A stretch of DNA of 64,000 nt from Streptomyces sp. CG1 (GTDB taxonomy: Bacteria; Actinomycetota; Actinomycetes; Streptomycetales; Streptomycetaceae). Under the pieces are notes generated by a model, which was not told the DNA's origin, did no database searches, and worked only from the letters and a program-made list of their open reading frames with translations. Positions 11,442 to 19,219 of the stretch are shown piece by piece. The stretch is taken from contig NZ_CP163518.1 in NCBI RefSeq assembly GCF_041080625.1, forward strand, positions 6,007,501 through 6,071,500. Reading direction: 5' to 3'. Position 1 is the stretch's first letter. Each line of letters begins with the position of its first letter. The position numbers and the translations under genes are program-made.

Positions 11442-11473
11442 TGGGGGCACCCCGCTCGGGAAGGGTGCCCCCA
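11442..11473. terminator. Terminator between the convergent acyltransferase and rsbN genes
   Basis: An 11-bp perfect stem (TGGGGGCACCC and its complement) with a 10-nt loop lies between two convergent genes. It can act on either strand. Confidence 0.8.
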
Positions 11474-11493
11474 CTGTCGTAGTCGTATCGGCG

Positions 11494-12711
11494 TCAGTGC
11501 GTGTCCTCGCCCTCGATGCCCAGGCCCGGTAGCAAGCCTGGGAGGAGGGGTGGGATGGTGACGTCCGGGGTGGTGGACGGGGGCTTGGTGGTGGACGGGG
11601 TGCTGCTGCCGGGGCCGGTCTTCGGCGGCTCGAGCAGGCCGCCCGTGTCGCCGCCGATGAGACCCACGCCGCTGCTGCCGCCCGCCGTGCCGCTCGGGTC
11701 GCCGGTGCTGGTGTGCTTGCCGGAGGACGGGGTGTGGCCGGAGGAGCTGGGCGCGGTCGGCCGGTGGCCGCCGGAGGTGCCGGTGGATGCCGAGCCGGAG
11801 CCCTGGTGCTTGCCGTCGCCGCCCTGGGCGGGTGACTGCGGGAGCAGGGACTGCAGCGGGGCGACCTCCTGGTCTATGGCGTCGAACACCGACGACACCT
11901 GCTGTTTGACGTCCCCGAGCTGCACGGGCAGCTTGCCGCTGAGCACGCTCCAGGCCTCGCGGTGGGCGCGGGAGAACGTGGACAGGGCCTGGATCGGACC
12001 GAGCGAGCCGGGGTCGGCCTCATAGGCCTCGTGGAGCAGGCGGTGGCCCTCGGTGACGTCGCGCTGCATGCCGGAGAGCGTGCGGCGGATCTCGCCGATG
12101 GACTCGTGGTCGAGATGGCCACTGCGGCCGCGCTCCATCAGGCGGCGGGCCTCGCTGAGCCGGGTCGAAGCCTGGTCCAGGTAGGTCTGGCCGCGTGCGT
12201 CGTCGCCGTCGGACATGTAGTTGAGCCTGAAGTCCTCGATGCCGCGTTTGAGGCCGTACAGCGAGTCGCCGGGCAGGGCGTCGGAGCTGGCGGCGGCGAC
12301 CCCGCCGAAGGCTCCGGCGGCCACGCCGACGCTGAGCCCGCCCGCGGCGAGGCCCTTGGTCAGCCGGGAACGCGGGCGGAGTTTGGCCAGCGGGCTCGCC
12401 CGGTGCGCGCCCTTCTGTCTGGGTACCGATGCGTCCGCCGGCCCGGTGCCCTCCTGAAGCATGGCCTCCATCGCGGCCACCAGTTGGGCGCGCTGCACGA
12501 CCTTGACCTCAGGGTCGAGCTGCGGCTTGGGCAGTGCGCCGAGGTCCCCGGCGAGGGCCAGGAGTTCGCCCCGCTCGGTCTGTTCCTCGGCGGTCGGCGG
12601 GCAAACCGCCGGGCTTACGGACTGCTCGGCCGCCGTGTCCCGGTCGGACAGCTCATCCAGGGCCTGGGCGAAGGCGTTCGCCCGCCGGTGTGCCGATACG
12701 TTCGCGATCAC
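11494..12711 (-). CDS. rsbN: Anti-sigma factor RsbN (regulator of BldN)
   Basis: A 405-residue membrane protein that holds the developmental sigma factor BldN inactive. The N-terminal ~80 residues (MIANVSAHRRANAFAQALDE...) are the cytoplasmic sigma-binding part. A glycine/alanine-rich membrane segment follows (about 119-141). The outer part is a DUF5667-type helical domain and a Ser/Thr/Pro-rich C-terminus. Identity rests on this architecture and on the adjacent divergently ordered bldN gene. GTG at 12711 is preferred over GTG at 12720 because AGGAGG lies 8 nt before it, while it runs directly into the upstream one. It is transcribed in the same direction as bldN, 247 bp downstream of it. In S. 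coelicolor and S. venezuelae rsbN is itself a BldN target. Confidence 0.92.
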   Translation of the reverse strand: MIANVSAHRRANAFAQALDELSDRDTAAEQSVSPAVCPPTAEEQTERGELLALAGDLGALPKPQLDPEVKVVQRAQLVAAMEAMLQEGTGPADASVPRQKGAHRASPLAKLRPRSRLTKGLAAGGLSVGVAAGAFGGVAAASSDALPGDSLYGLKRGIEDFRLNYMSDGDDARGQTYLDQASTRLSEARRLMERGRSGHLDHESIGEIRRTLSGMQRDVTEGHRLLHEAYEADPGSLGPIQALSTFSRAHREAWSVLSGKLPVQLGDVKQQVSSVFDAIDQEVAPLQSLLPQSPAQGGDGKHQGSGSASTGTSGGHRPTAPSSSGHTPSSGKHTSTGDPSGTAGGSSGVGLIGGDTGGLLEPPKTGPGSSTPSTTKPPSTTPDVTIPPLLPGLLPGLGIEGEDTH

Positions 12712-12958
12712 TGGCGGCACCTCCTCTCGTCATCACGGTCGACTCCCCAGGGGGTCCTGAGGGTTGCACGCCCGCGACCACTTCCACACGATCGAGTGAT
12801 CAGGGTCGGCCAGACGTGACCACAGGGAGCCTGTATCCCGCACAACGACTGGCGCGGCACTTGGGTTACGGACTGCGGATGACCGGATCGGAAAGGCAAC
12901 GAGCTTTCACGGAACGTGAGTTGGGCATCGCCGTGCGTAGCGGGGTGCGGGCTGTGGC

Positions 12959-13744
12959 TCAGCGCGCGTCGTCGGGCAGAAGCCGGGCCAGGGTGCGTAC
13001 GGCGCGGTACTGGAGGGTCTTGATGGCGCCCTCGTTCTTGCCCATGACGCGGGCGGTCTCGGCGACCGAGAGGCCTTGCAGAAAGCGGAGCGTCACGCAT
13101 TCCTGTTGCTGCGGATTGAGCCGGCGTACGGCGTCAAGGAGCGCGGCGTTGGAAAGCGACTCGAGGACGGAGTCCTCCGGGGAGCGCTCGACCTCGTTGG
13201 CGTCGAGCATCTCGCCGGTGGTGACCTCCAGGCGGAAGCGGCTGGACTTGAAGTGGTCGGCGACGAGGTTCCGGGCGATCGTCACCAGCCAGGCGCCGAA
13301 GTCGCGGCCCTGCCAGGTGAAGGTGCCGATCCTTCTGAGTGCCCGCAGAAAGGTCTCACTGGTGAGGTCCTCGGCGGTGGCCCGGCCGCCGACGCGGTAG
13401 TAGATGTACCGGTACACCGTGTCGCTGTACTGGTCGTACAGTCGGCCGAAGGCCTCGGCCTCGCCCGCCTGGGCGCGTTCGACCAGGTCCATCATCCGGG
13501 CGCTGTCGCTGTCGGCGGCCGGGCGGCGGGCGGTGGTGGCGCCCGCACTGGCGGAGCGCCCTCGTCTGCCGACGGCGGCGCTGCCGTCGGCCAGTGCGTA
13601 GCACGGGCCGGTGGGCGCGGCGGCGGCGAAGGCGGGGACGGCGTACGCGGTGGGGACGAGGCCGCGCAGCGTCTCTTTGACCGTTGAGACTGTTGCGCGC
13701 AGCGTAGCCAGGCCCGAGGCGTCAACCCCGACGTGTGGGTACAC
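12959..13744 (-). CDS. bldN: Developmental ECF-type sigma factor BldN (pro-form)
   Basis: A 261-residue ECF sigma factor needed for aerial mycelium formation. It turns on chaplin and rodlin genes in characterised Streptomyces. Unlike most ECF factors it has a ~85-residue N-terminal pro-sequence (MYPHVGVDASGLATLRATVS...) that is removed by proteolysis. Region 2 follows (about 98-170: AFGRLYDQYSDTVYRYIYYR, ...ARNLVADHF) and then region 4 (about 200-255: NPQQQECVTLRFLQGLSVAE). The start is GTG with GGGAG 4 nt upstream. Its promoter region lies in the long gap to its right, and rsbN, its antagonist, is downstream. Confidence 0.95.
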   Translation of the reverse strand: MYPHVGVDASGLATLRATVSTVKETLRGLVPTAYAVPAFAAAAPTGPCYALADGSAAVGRRGRSASAGATTARRPAADSDSARMMDLVERAQAGEAEAFGRLYDQYSDTVYRYIYYRVGGRATAEDLTSETFLRALRRIGTFTWQGRDFGAWLVTIARNLVADHFKSSRFRLEVTTGEMLDANEVERSPEDSVLESLSNAALLDAVRRLNPQQQECVTLRFLQGLSVAETARVMGKNEGAIKTLQYRAVRTLARLLPDDAR

Positions 13745-14182
13745 GGGACTCCCAGAGGCAGAGCTTCCATCACGTGCAGTGCGGGACCGTTCACCCGTCG
13801 TAGCGACGGAGAGGTACCGGTTTGCGTCTGAGGAGAATAACGCTTCGTGCAGGCACTGCTACACCGAGTTGCTCAAATCATCGATTGCGTCGCTTCTGTT
13901 ATCGATTGATGGCCTATCAAGTGCCGCAGCGTGATCGGTTGTTGATCGGAAAGGGGCGGCTTTCGGTGAAGTACAGGGCGTGTTGAAGTGGCCGCGGCAT
14001 AATTCGGGCGCGCGTGGCGCTCTGGAGGGGCGCGGGGGACTGAGGGGGTTGCGGGTGCTGCAGCGCCCCGGGGGCGCGGGGCTGTGATTGCTCCGGGGGC
14101 TCGAGGCGCTGCTCGCTGGGAGGCGCTGCTCTCCGCGGGACGGGCGCCGCCCCAGCGGTACGACTGGCCGCAGCCAGGTTGC
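13745..14182. other. 438-bp intergenic region upstream of bldN
   Basis: This gap holds the bldN control region and a dispersed repeat. The part next to bldN (13815-13930) is less GC-rich than its surroundings. It contains ATCGATTG twice (13880-13887 and 13901-13908), with starts 21 bp apart, i.e. two helical turns. The far part contains GC-rich inverted stretches and a 38-bp sequence (14135-14172) that recurs at 36546-36583. The HAD-IB gene ends at 14183. In S. coelicolor bldN is repressed by BldD; I could not place a convincing BldD box. Confidence 0.5.
14135..14172 (+). repeat. Dispersed 38-bp repeat, copy A
   Basis: This sequence (starts GCGGGACGGGCGCC) matches 36546-36583 at 35 of 38 positions, and weaker similarity continues about 14 nt upstream in both places. 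Copy A is intergenic, just after the HAD-IB gene. Confidence 0.8.
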
Positions 14183-15112
14183 TTATCGGCGCCGTCGGCT
14201 CAAGGCGATCGCCGCCGCGGTGCCACCGGCCACCGCTCCGACGCCCGCCGCCGCCGGGATGCCCACCTTCGCCGCCTTGCGGCCGGTGCGGTAGTCGCGG
14301 AGGCGCCAGTCCTTCTCGCGGGCGTGTCTGCGGAGCTTGGCGTCGGGGTTGATGGCGTAGGGGTGGCCGACCAGGGAGAGCATGGGGATGTCGTTGTGGC
14401 TGTCGCTGTAGGCCGCGCAGCGGGCGAGGTCCAGGCCCTCGGCTGCCGTCAGGGCGCGTACCGCCTCCGCCTTCGCCGGGCCGTGCAGGGGCTCGCCCAC
14501 CAGCTTGCCCGTGTAGATGCCGTCCACCGACTCCGCGACCGTGCCCAGCGCGCCCGTGAGGCCGAGGCGGCGGGAGATCACCTGGGCGATCTCCACCGGG
14601 GCCGCCGTGACCAGCCACACCTTCTGACCGGCGTCCAGGTGGGCCTGGGCCAGGGCGCGGGTGCCGGGCCAGATGCGGTCGGCCATGTACTCGTCGTAGA
14701 TCTCCTCGCCGATCGACTCCAGCTCGGCGACCCGGTGGCCCTTGACGATGGACAGCGCCGAGTCGCGGGCGTCCTGCATGTGCTCGGGGTCCTCGACGCC
14801 GGCCAGCCGGAACCAGGCCTGCTGCCAGGCGAACCTGGCGAGGTCGCGCGTCTCGAAGAACTTCCGCTTGTACAGGCCCCGGCCGAAGTGGAACAGCGCG
14901 GCGCCTTGCATCACCGTGTTGTCGAGGTCGAAGAAGGCGGCCGCCTTGTCGTCGCCCCGCACGGGGAACTCCGGTTCCGCGGCGGTGACCTGTGGAGTCT
15001 CCTGCGCTTCCTGCGAGGACTTGCGGGCAGCCTCCGCCGACGCCTCGCCTGCCAACACGCTGCGCGCCGTGGCGGAGCGCCTACGGGGGGTGAGCCATCC
15101 GAGAGCGGCCAT
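14183..15112 (-). CDS. HAD-IB family phosphatase
   Basis: A 309-residue SerB-like phosphatase. A ~55-residue Ala/Glu-rich N-terminus is followed by motif [17 protein letters not shown] (Asp nucleophile), motif [12 protein letters not shown] and motif [18 protein letters not shown]...[18 protein letters not shown]. The C-terminus ([26 protein letters not shown]) is one membrane anchor with a basic tail. Family members include phosphoserine and lysophosphatidate phosphatases; the substrate here is unknown. It is encoded upstream of bldN in the same direction, as in other Streptomyces. The ATG at 15112 was kept because the first residues are basic and no alternative is better. Confidence 0.88.
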   Translation of the reverse strand: MAALGWLTPRRRSATARSVLAGEASAEAARKSSQEAQETPQVTAAEPEFPVRGDDKAAAFFDLDNTVMQGAALFHFGRGLYKRKFFETRDLARFAWQQAWFRLAGVEDPEHMQDARDSALSIVKGHRVAELESIGEEIYDEYMADRIWPGTRALAQAHLDAGQKVWLVTAAPVEIAQVISRRLGLTGALGTVAESVDGIYTGKLVGEPLHGPAKAEAVRALTAAEGLDLARCAAYSDSHNDIPMLSLVGHPYAINPDAKLRRHAREKDWRLRDYRTGRKAAKVGIPAAAGVGAVAGGTAAAIALSRRRR

Positions 15113-15230
15113 GTCGTGAGCATAGCCAGTTTGTTCGGTGCTTCCTCAGTCGCCAGGGTTTGAAGGGTGTGAACTCTCCGCGACCGGGCCGTTAAAGGGC
15201 TGATCGGAAGCGTGCGGGGAGGGAGCGAGA

Positions 15231-15512
15231 ATGGCCGGTATGAGTCCACTTTTCCGGCGCAAGGCCGACCCCCGTGAGCGGCTCGTCACGCTGATCCGCA
15301 AGCCCGGCTGTCATCTGTGCGACGACGCGCAGGTCGTGATCGAGAAGGTCTGCGGTGAACTCGGTGTGACCTGGGAGCCCAAGGACATCACCGAGGACCG
15401 CGCCCTGCACGACCAGTACTGGGAGCAGATCCCGGTCGTACTGATCGATGGTGAACAGCACACCTTCTGGCGCGTGAACGAGGAGAGGCTGCGCCGGGCA
15501 CTGACCGACTAG
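15231..15512 (+). CDS. Glutaredoxin-family protein
   Basis: A 93-residue thioredoxin-fold protein with a redox-active CxxC (KPGCHLCDDA, about residue 23) and the cis-Pro region QIPVVLIDGE. It belongs to the DUF836/glutaredoxin-like family. ATG 15231 has a Shine-Dalgarno (GGGAGCGAG) close by; ATG 15240 is also possible. It lies just upstream of the redox sensor gene rex, which fits a redox role. Confidence 0.87.
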   Translation: MAGMSPLFRRKADPRERLVTLIRKPGCHLCDDAQVVIEKVCGELGVTWEPKDITEDRALHDQYWEQIPVVLIDGEQHTFWRVNEERLRRALTD

Positions 15513-15696
15513 TCCAAACCGGCCCGAAAGTCGCTTAGGATCGACGGCGGTCTGATCTCGGGGGCGGGATTCGTGAGGAGAGTGTGCGGTTTTGCCCCCA
15601 GTAACGAAGGAACGTCGGTGCGTACGCGCCGGTTCCCGACGAGGGCGCGAAAGGTGCGTGACCCCGGTCACTTCTGCCGGGCAAATCGGACACCAT

Positions 15697-15718
15697 CTTT
15701 GTGCACGCGTTCACAAAG
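15697..15718. promoter_or_regulatory. Rex operator (ROP)
   Basis: The core TGTGCACGCGTTCACA (15700-15715) matches the Streptomyces Rex consensus TGTGAACGCGTTCACA at 15 of 16 positions. The symmetry extends to a 22-bp near-perfect palindrome. It lies 78 bp before the rex start codon, as in S. coelicolor, where Rex represses its own rex-hemACD operon when NADH/NAD+ is low and releases it when oxygen is short and NADH rises. Confidence 0.93.
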
Positions 15719-15792
15719 ACATAGCCTGCTGTCGACGGGGCGGTCCGGGGACGTATGACCGCCTGCAGCCCCGCTCTACCCGCAGGAGCACC

Positions 15793-16569
15793 GTGGCAAC
15801 TGGCCGAACACACCGACCGGCGACCCGTAGCCGAGGGATTCCCGAGGCCACCGTCGCCCGGCTTCCGCTGTACCTCCGAGCCCTGACCGCACTGTCGGAG
15901 CGCTCGGTACCCACGGTCTCCTCCGAGGAGCTGGCGGCCGCGGCGGGGGTCAACTCCGCCAAGCTGCGCAAGGACTTCTCGTACCTGGGTTCTTACGGAA
16001 CGCGCGGTGTCGGCTACGACGTGGAGTATCTCGTCTACCAGATCTCCCGTGAACTCGGCCTGACCCAGGACTGGCCGGTTGTCATCGTCGGTATCGGTAA
16101 CCTCGGCGCCGCCCTGGCCAATTACGGCGGCTTCGCCTCCCGCGGCTTCCGGGTCGCGGCCCTCATCGACGCCGATCCGGCGATGGCCGGAAAGCCGGTC
16201 GCCGGCATCGCGGTGCAGCACACGGACGACCTGGAGAAGATCATCCAGGACAACGGCGTGTCCATCGGTGTCATCGCCACCCCCGCCGGCGCCGCCCAGC
16301 AGGTCTGCGACCGGCTCGTGGCCGCCGGGGTCACCTCCATCCTGAACTTCGCGCCGACCGTGCTGACCGTCCCGGACGGTGTCGACGTACGCAAGGTCGA
16401 TCTCTCGATCGAACTCCAGATCCTCGCCTTCCACGAGCAGCGCAAGGCGGGCGAGGAGACCGCCATGGAGACCGCCGTGGGCGACGGCGCGCTGCCCGCC
16501 GCCACCACCCGTGGCGGCTCCACCGAGCAGGGGCCCGACGGGGACGTACCCGCCGTGATGCCGGCATGA
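15793..16569 (+). CDS. rex: Redox-sensing transcriptional repressor Rex
   Basis: A 258-residue repressor that senses NADH/NAD+. The N-terminal winged helix (LPLYLRALTALSERSVPTVS...AKLRKDFSYLGSYGTRGVGY) binds DNA. The Rossmann domain has VIVGIGNLGAALANY (GxGxxG) and binds NAD(H). The C-terminal ~35 residues are variable. The GTG at 15793 is preceded by CGCAGGAG; the frame runs much further upstream but through the operator and without similarity. Its stop codon overlaps the hemA start (ATGA), so rex, hemA, hemC and hemD form one translationally coupled operon. Confidence 0.95.
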   Translation: MATGRTHRPATRSRGIPEATVARLPLYLRALTALSERSVPTVSSEELAAAAGVNSAKLRKDFSYLGSYGTRGVGYDVEYLVYQISRELGLTQDWPVVIVGIGNLGAALANYGGFASRGFRVAALIDADPAMAGKPVAGIAVQHTDDLEKIIQDNGVSIGVIATPAGAAQQVCDRLVAAGVTSILNFAPTVLTVPDGVDVRKVDLSIELQILAFHEQRKAGEETAMETAVGDGALPAATTRGGSTEQGPDGDVPAVMPA

Positions 16570-18260
16570 GTCTCCTCGTCGTCGGACTGAGCCACCGCAG
16601 CGCGCCGGTGAGCGTGCTGGAGCGGGCCGCGCTGAACGCGGACGCCCAGATCAAGCTGCTGCAGGACACGGTCGCCGCCGAGCCGGCCACCGAGGCCGCG
16701 GTGCTCGCCACCTGCAACCGCATCGAGCTGTACGCCGACGTGGACAAGTTCCACGCCGGTGTCGCCGAGCTGTCCACGCTGCTCGCCCAGCACAGCGGGG
16801 TGGGACTGGAGGAGCTCACGCCCTATCTGTACGTCCACTACGAGGACCGGGCCGTTCATCACCTCTTCTCGGTGGCGTGCGGGCTCGACTCGATGGTCGT
16901 CGGCGAGGGCCAGATCCTCGGGCAGATAAAGGACTCGCTGGCGAAGGCGCAGGATTTGCACACCGCCGGCAGGCTGCTGAACGACCTGTTCCAGCAGGCC
17001 CTGCGGGTCGGCAAGCGCGCCCACTCCGAGACCGGCATCGACCGCGCCGGGCAGTCCCTGGTCACCTTCGGCCTGCAGCAGCTGGCCGTCGGCGGACCCG
17101 TCGAGGGCTGGGCCGCGGGCAAGAAGGCGCTGGTCATCGGCGCCGGGTCGATGTCCTCGCTGGCCGCGGCGACGCTGGCGCGGGCCGGGGTCGCCGAGGT
17201 CGTCGTCGCCAACCGCACCTTCGAGCGCGCCGAGCGGCTCACCCGGATACTGACCGAGGCCGACGACAACGCGGTGGCCGCCCGTGCGGTACGGATGGAC
17301 GCCGTACCGGACGAGCTGACACGTGCCGACGTCGTCGTCTCCTGTACCGGGGCGACGGGCCTGGTCCTCACGGCACAGGCGGTCGCCCACGCGGTCGAGG
17401 GCCGCACCGGGCAGCCGGTCGTCGCCGAACCCGCCGACAGCGGTCGTACGACCCCGAAGGCCGCCGTCGCCCCGCTGCCGCTCACCAGCGTCGGCAGCGA
17501 CGAGAACTGCCCGCTGGACCTGGCCGCCGTACAGCCCGGCTTCTCGGTCATGGGCGAGGCCGCCGTCGCCGGGATGGACGCGGCCACCCTTGAGCAGCAC
17601 GCGGCCTGGGCGGCGGGTGGGACCATTGATCGCCGGGAGCGCCGTACGCCCGAGGCGGACGCCGAGCTGATCACCGCGCTCGCCGCGACCGCCGCCACGG
17701 TGGGCCGGATCCCCGAGCGGCGCAAGCCGGAGCCGGTGGCCGAGCGCCCGGCGCCCTTCTTCTTCCTCCTCGACCTGGCCATGCCCCGCGACATCGACGC
17801 GGCCGTGCACCGGCTGGCCGGGGTGCGGCTGGTCGACATCGAGTCGCTGGCGGAAGCTTCCGCCGACGCGCCGATGGCTGCCGATGTGGACCAGGTCCGG
17901 CGTATCGTCTCCGACGAGGTCGCGGCCTTCGGCGCGGCACAGCGGGCGGCGCACATCACGCCGACCGTGGTCGCGCTGCGCACCATGGCCGCCGACGTCG
18001 TCGCAGGTGAGATCGCGCGGCTCGACGGCCGCCTGCCCGACCTGGACGAACGCCAGCGCGGCGAGATCCGGCAGGCCGTGCACCGGGTCGTCGACAAGTT
18101 GCTGCACGCGCCGACCGTACGGGTCAAGCAGCTCGCGGCCGAGCCCGGCGGCGCCGGGTACGCGGACGCGCTGCGCACCCTGTTCGACCTCGACCCCGAG
18201 ACGGTGGCCGCCGTCTCCCGGGCCGGGGACAGCACAGACAAGAAGGACCGACCGGCATGA
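16566..18260 (+). CDS. hemA: Glutamyl-tRNA reductase
   Basis: The first enzyme of the C5 haem pathway; it reduces glutamyl-tRNA(Glu) to glutamate-1-semialdehyde with NADPH. The signature GLSHRSAPVSVLE, the catalytic Cys in ATCNRIELYADV (about 50) and the GLDSMVVGEGQILGQIKDS block are intact. At 564 residues it is about 100-140 longer than most HemA proteins. The extra material is an insertion between the NADP domain and the dimerisation domain (about 270-390), rich in Ala and Pro, which is typical of Streptomyces HemA. It overlaps rex by 4 nt and hemC by 4 nt. Confidence 0.95.
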   Translation: MSLLVVGLSHRSAPVSVLERAALNADAQIKLLQDTVAAEPATEAAVLATCNRIELYADVDKFHAGVAELSTLLAQHSGVGLEELTPYLYVHYEDRAVHHLFSVACGLDSMVVGEGQILGQIKDSLAKAQDLHTAGRLLNDLFQQALRVGKRAHSETGIDRAGQSLVTFGLQQLAVGGPVEGWAAGKKALVIGAGSMSSLAAATLARAGVAEVVVANRTFERAERLTRILTEADDNAVAARAVRMDAVPDELTRADVVVSCTGATGLVLTAQAVAHAVEGRTGQPVVAEPADSGRTTPKAAVAPLPLTSVGSDENCPLDLAAVQPGFSVMGEAAVAGMDAATLEQHAAWAAGGTIDRRERRTPEADAELITALAATAATVGRIPERRKPEPVAERPAPFFFLLDLAMPRDIDAAVHRLAGVRLVDIESLAEASADAPMAADVDQVRRIVSDEVAAFGAAQRAAHITPTVVALRTMAADVVAGEIARLDGRLPDLDERQRGEIRQAVHRVVDKLLHAPTVRVKQLAAEPGGAGYADALRTLFDLDPETVAAVSRAGDSTDKKDRPA

Positions 18261-19219
18261 CTGACAAGGGACCCCTGCGCCTGGGGACCAGGCGGAGCAA
18301 GCTCGCCATGGCCCAGTCCGGCCAGGTGGCGGAGACCGTCCGCCAGGTGACCGGACGGCCCGTCGAACTGGTCGAGATCACCACGTACGGCGACACCTCC
18401 CGGGAGCACCTGGCGCAGATCGGCGGCACCGGCGTCTTCGTGACGGCGCTGCGCGACGCGCTGCTGGGGGGCGAGGTCGACTTCGCGGTTCATTCGCTCA
18501 AGGACCTGCCCACCGCGCAGCCCGAAGAGCTGGTCCTGGCCGCGATACCGCAGCGCGAGGACCCGCGGGACGTGATCATCGCCCGCGATGCGCTCAAGTT
18601 GACCGACCTGCCGCGCGGATCCCGTATCGGGACCGGTTCGCCGCGCCGCATGGCGCAGCTGAACGCGTACGCCCGCACCCACGGCCTGGACATAGAGACG
18701 GTCCCGATCCGGGGGAATGTGGATACGCGGATCGGGTATGTGCGGGACGGCGAGCTGGATGCCGTCGTGCTCGCCGCGGCCGGACTGCACCGGATCGGCC
18801 GCATCGATGAAGTGACCGACTTCCTGTCGGTCGACACGGTTTTGCCCGCCCCCGGCCAGGGGGCACTGGCGATCGAGTGTGCCGCGGACAACGCTGCCCT
18901 CATCGCCGCGCTCGGCGAGCTCGACGACCCGTTCACGCGGGCCGCCGTGACCGCCGAACGGTCACTGCTCGCCGCCCTGGAGGCCGGCTGCAGCGCCCCT
19001 GTGGGCGCGCTGGCCGACCTGCTGGCCGACGGGCAGATTGTCAAGGAAATGCGCCTGCGCGGCGTCGTCGGCACGACCGACGGCACCCGCATGGTGCAGT
19101 TGTCCACCACCGGTTCCGTGCCCCACACGGAGACCCAAGCGATGGCACTCGGTCGCGAACTCGCCACCGAGATGCTCGCCCAGGGCGCGGCCGGTCTGAT
19201 GGGGGAGCGAGCACATTGA
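18257..19219 (+). CDS. hemC: Porphobilinogen deaminase (hydroxymethylbilane synthase)
   Basis: A 320-residue enzyme joining four porphobilinogens into hydroxymethylbilane. Recognisable blocks are RLGTRRSKLAMAQ, VHSLKDLPTAQPEEL, RIGTGSPRRMAQL and RGNVDTRI. The cofactor-binding Cys is in LEAGCSAPVGA (about 240). Start ATG overlaps the end of hemA (ATGA); the stop overlaps the TTG start of hemD. Regulated with rex. Confidence 0.96.
   Translation: MTDKGPLRLGTRRSKLAMAQSGQVAETVRQVTGRPVELVEITTYGDTSREHLAQIGGTGVFVTALRDALLGGEVDFAVHSLKDLPTAQPEELVLAAIPQREDPRDVIIARDALKLTDLPRGSRIGTGSPRRMAQLNAYARTHGLDIETVPIRGNVDTRIGYVRDGELDAVVLAAAGLHRIGRIDEVTDFLSVDTVLPAPGQGALAIECAADNAALIAALGELDDPFTRAAVTAERSLLAALEAGCSAPVGALADLLADGQIVKEMRLRGVVGTTDGTRMVQLSTTGSVPHTETQAMALGRELATEMLAQGAAGLMGERAH

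Noticed and set aside
13745..13930. A BldD operator upstream of bldN
   Set aside because: BldD control of bldN is known in S. coelicolor, but no sequence here matches the consensus well enough to place a site.
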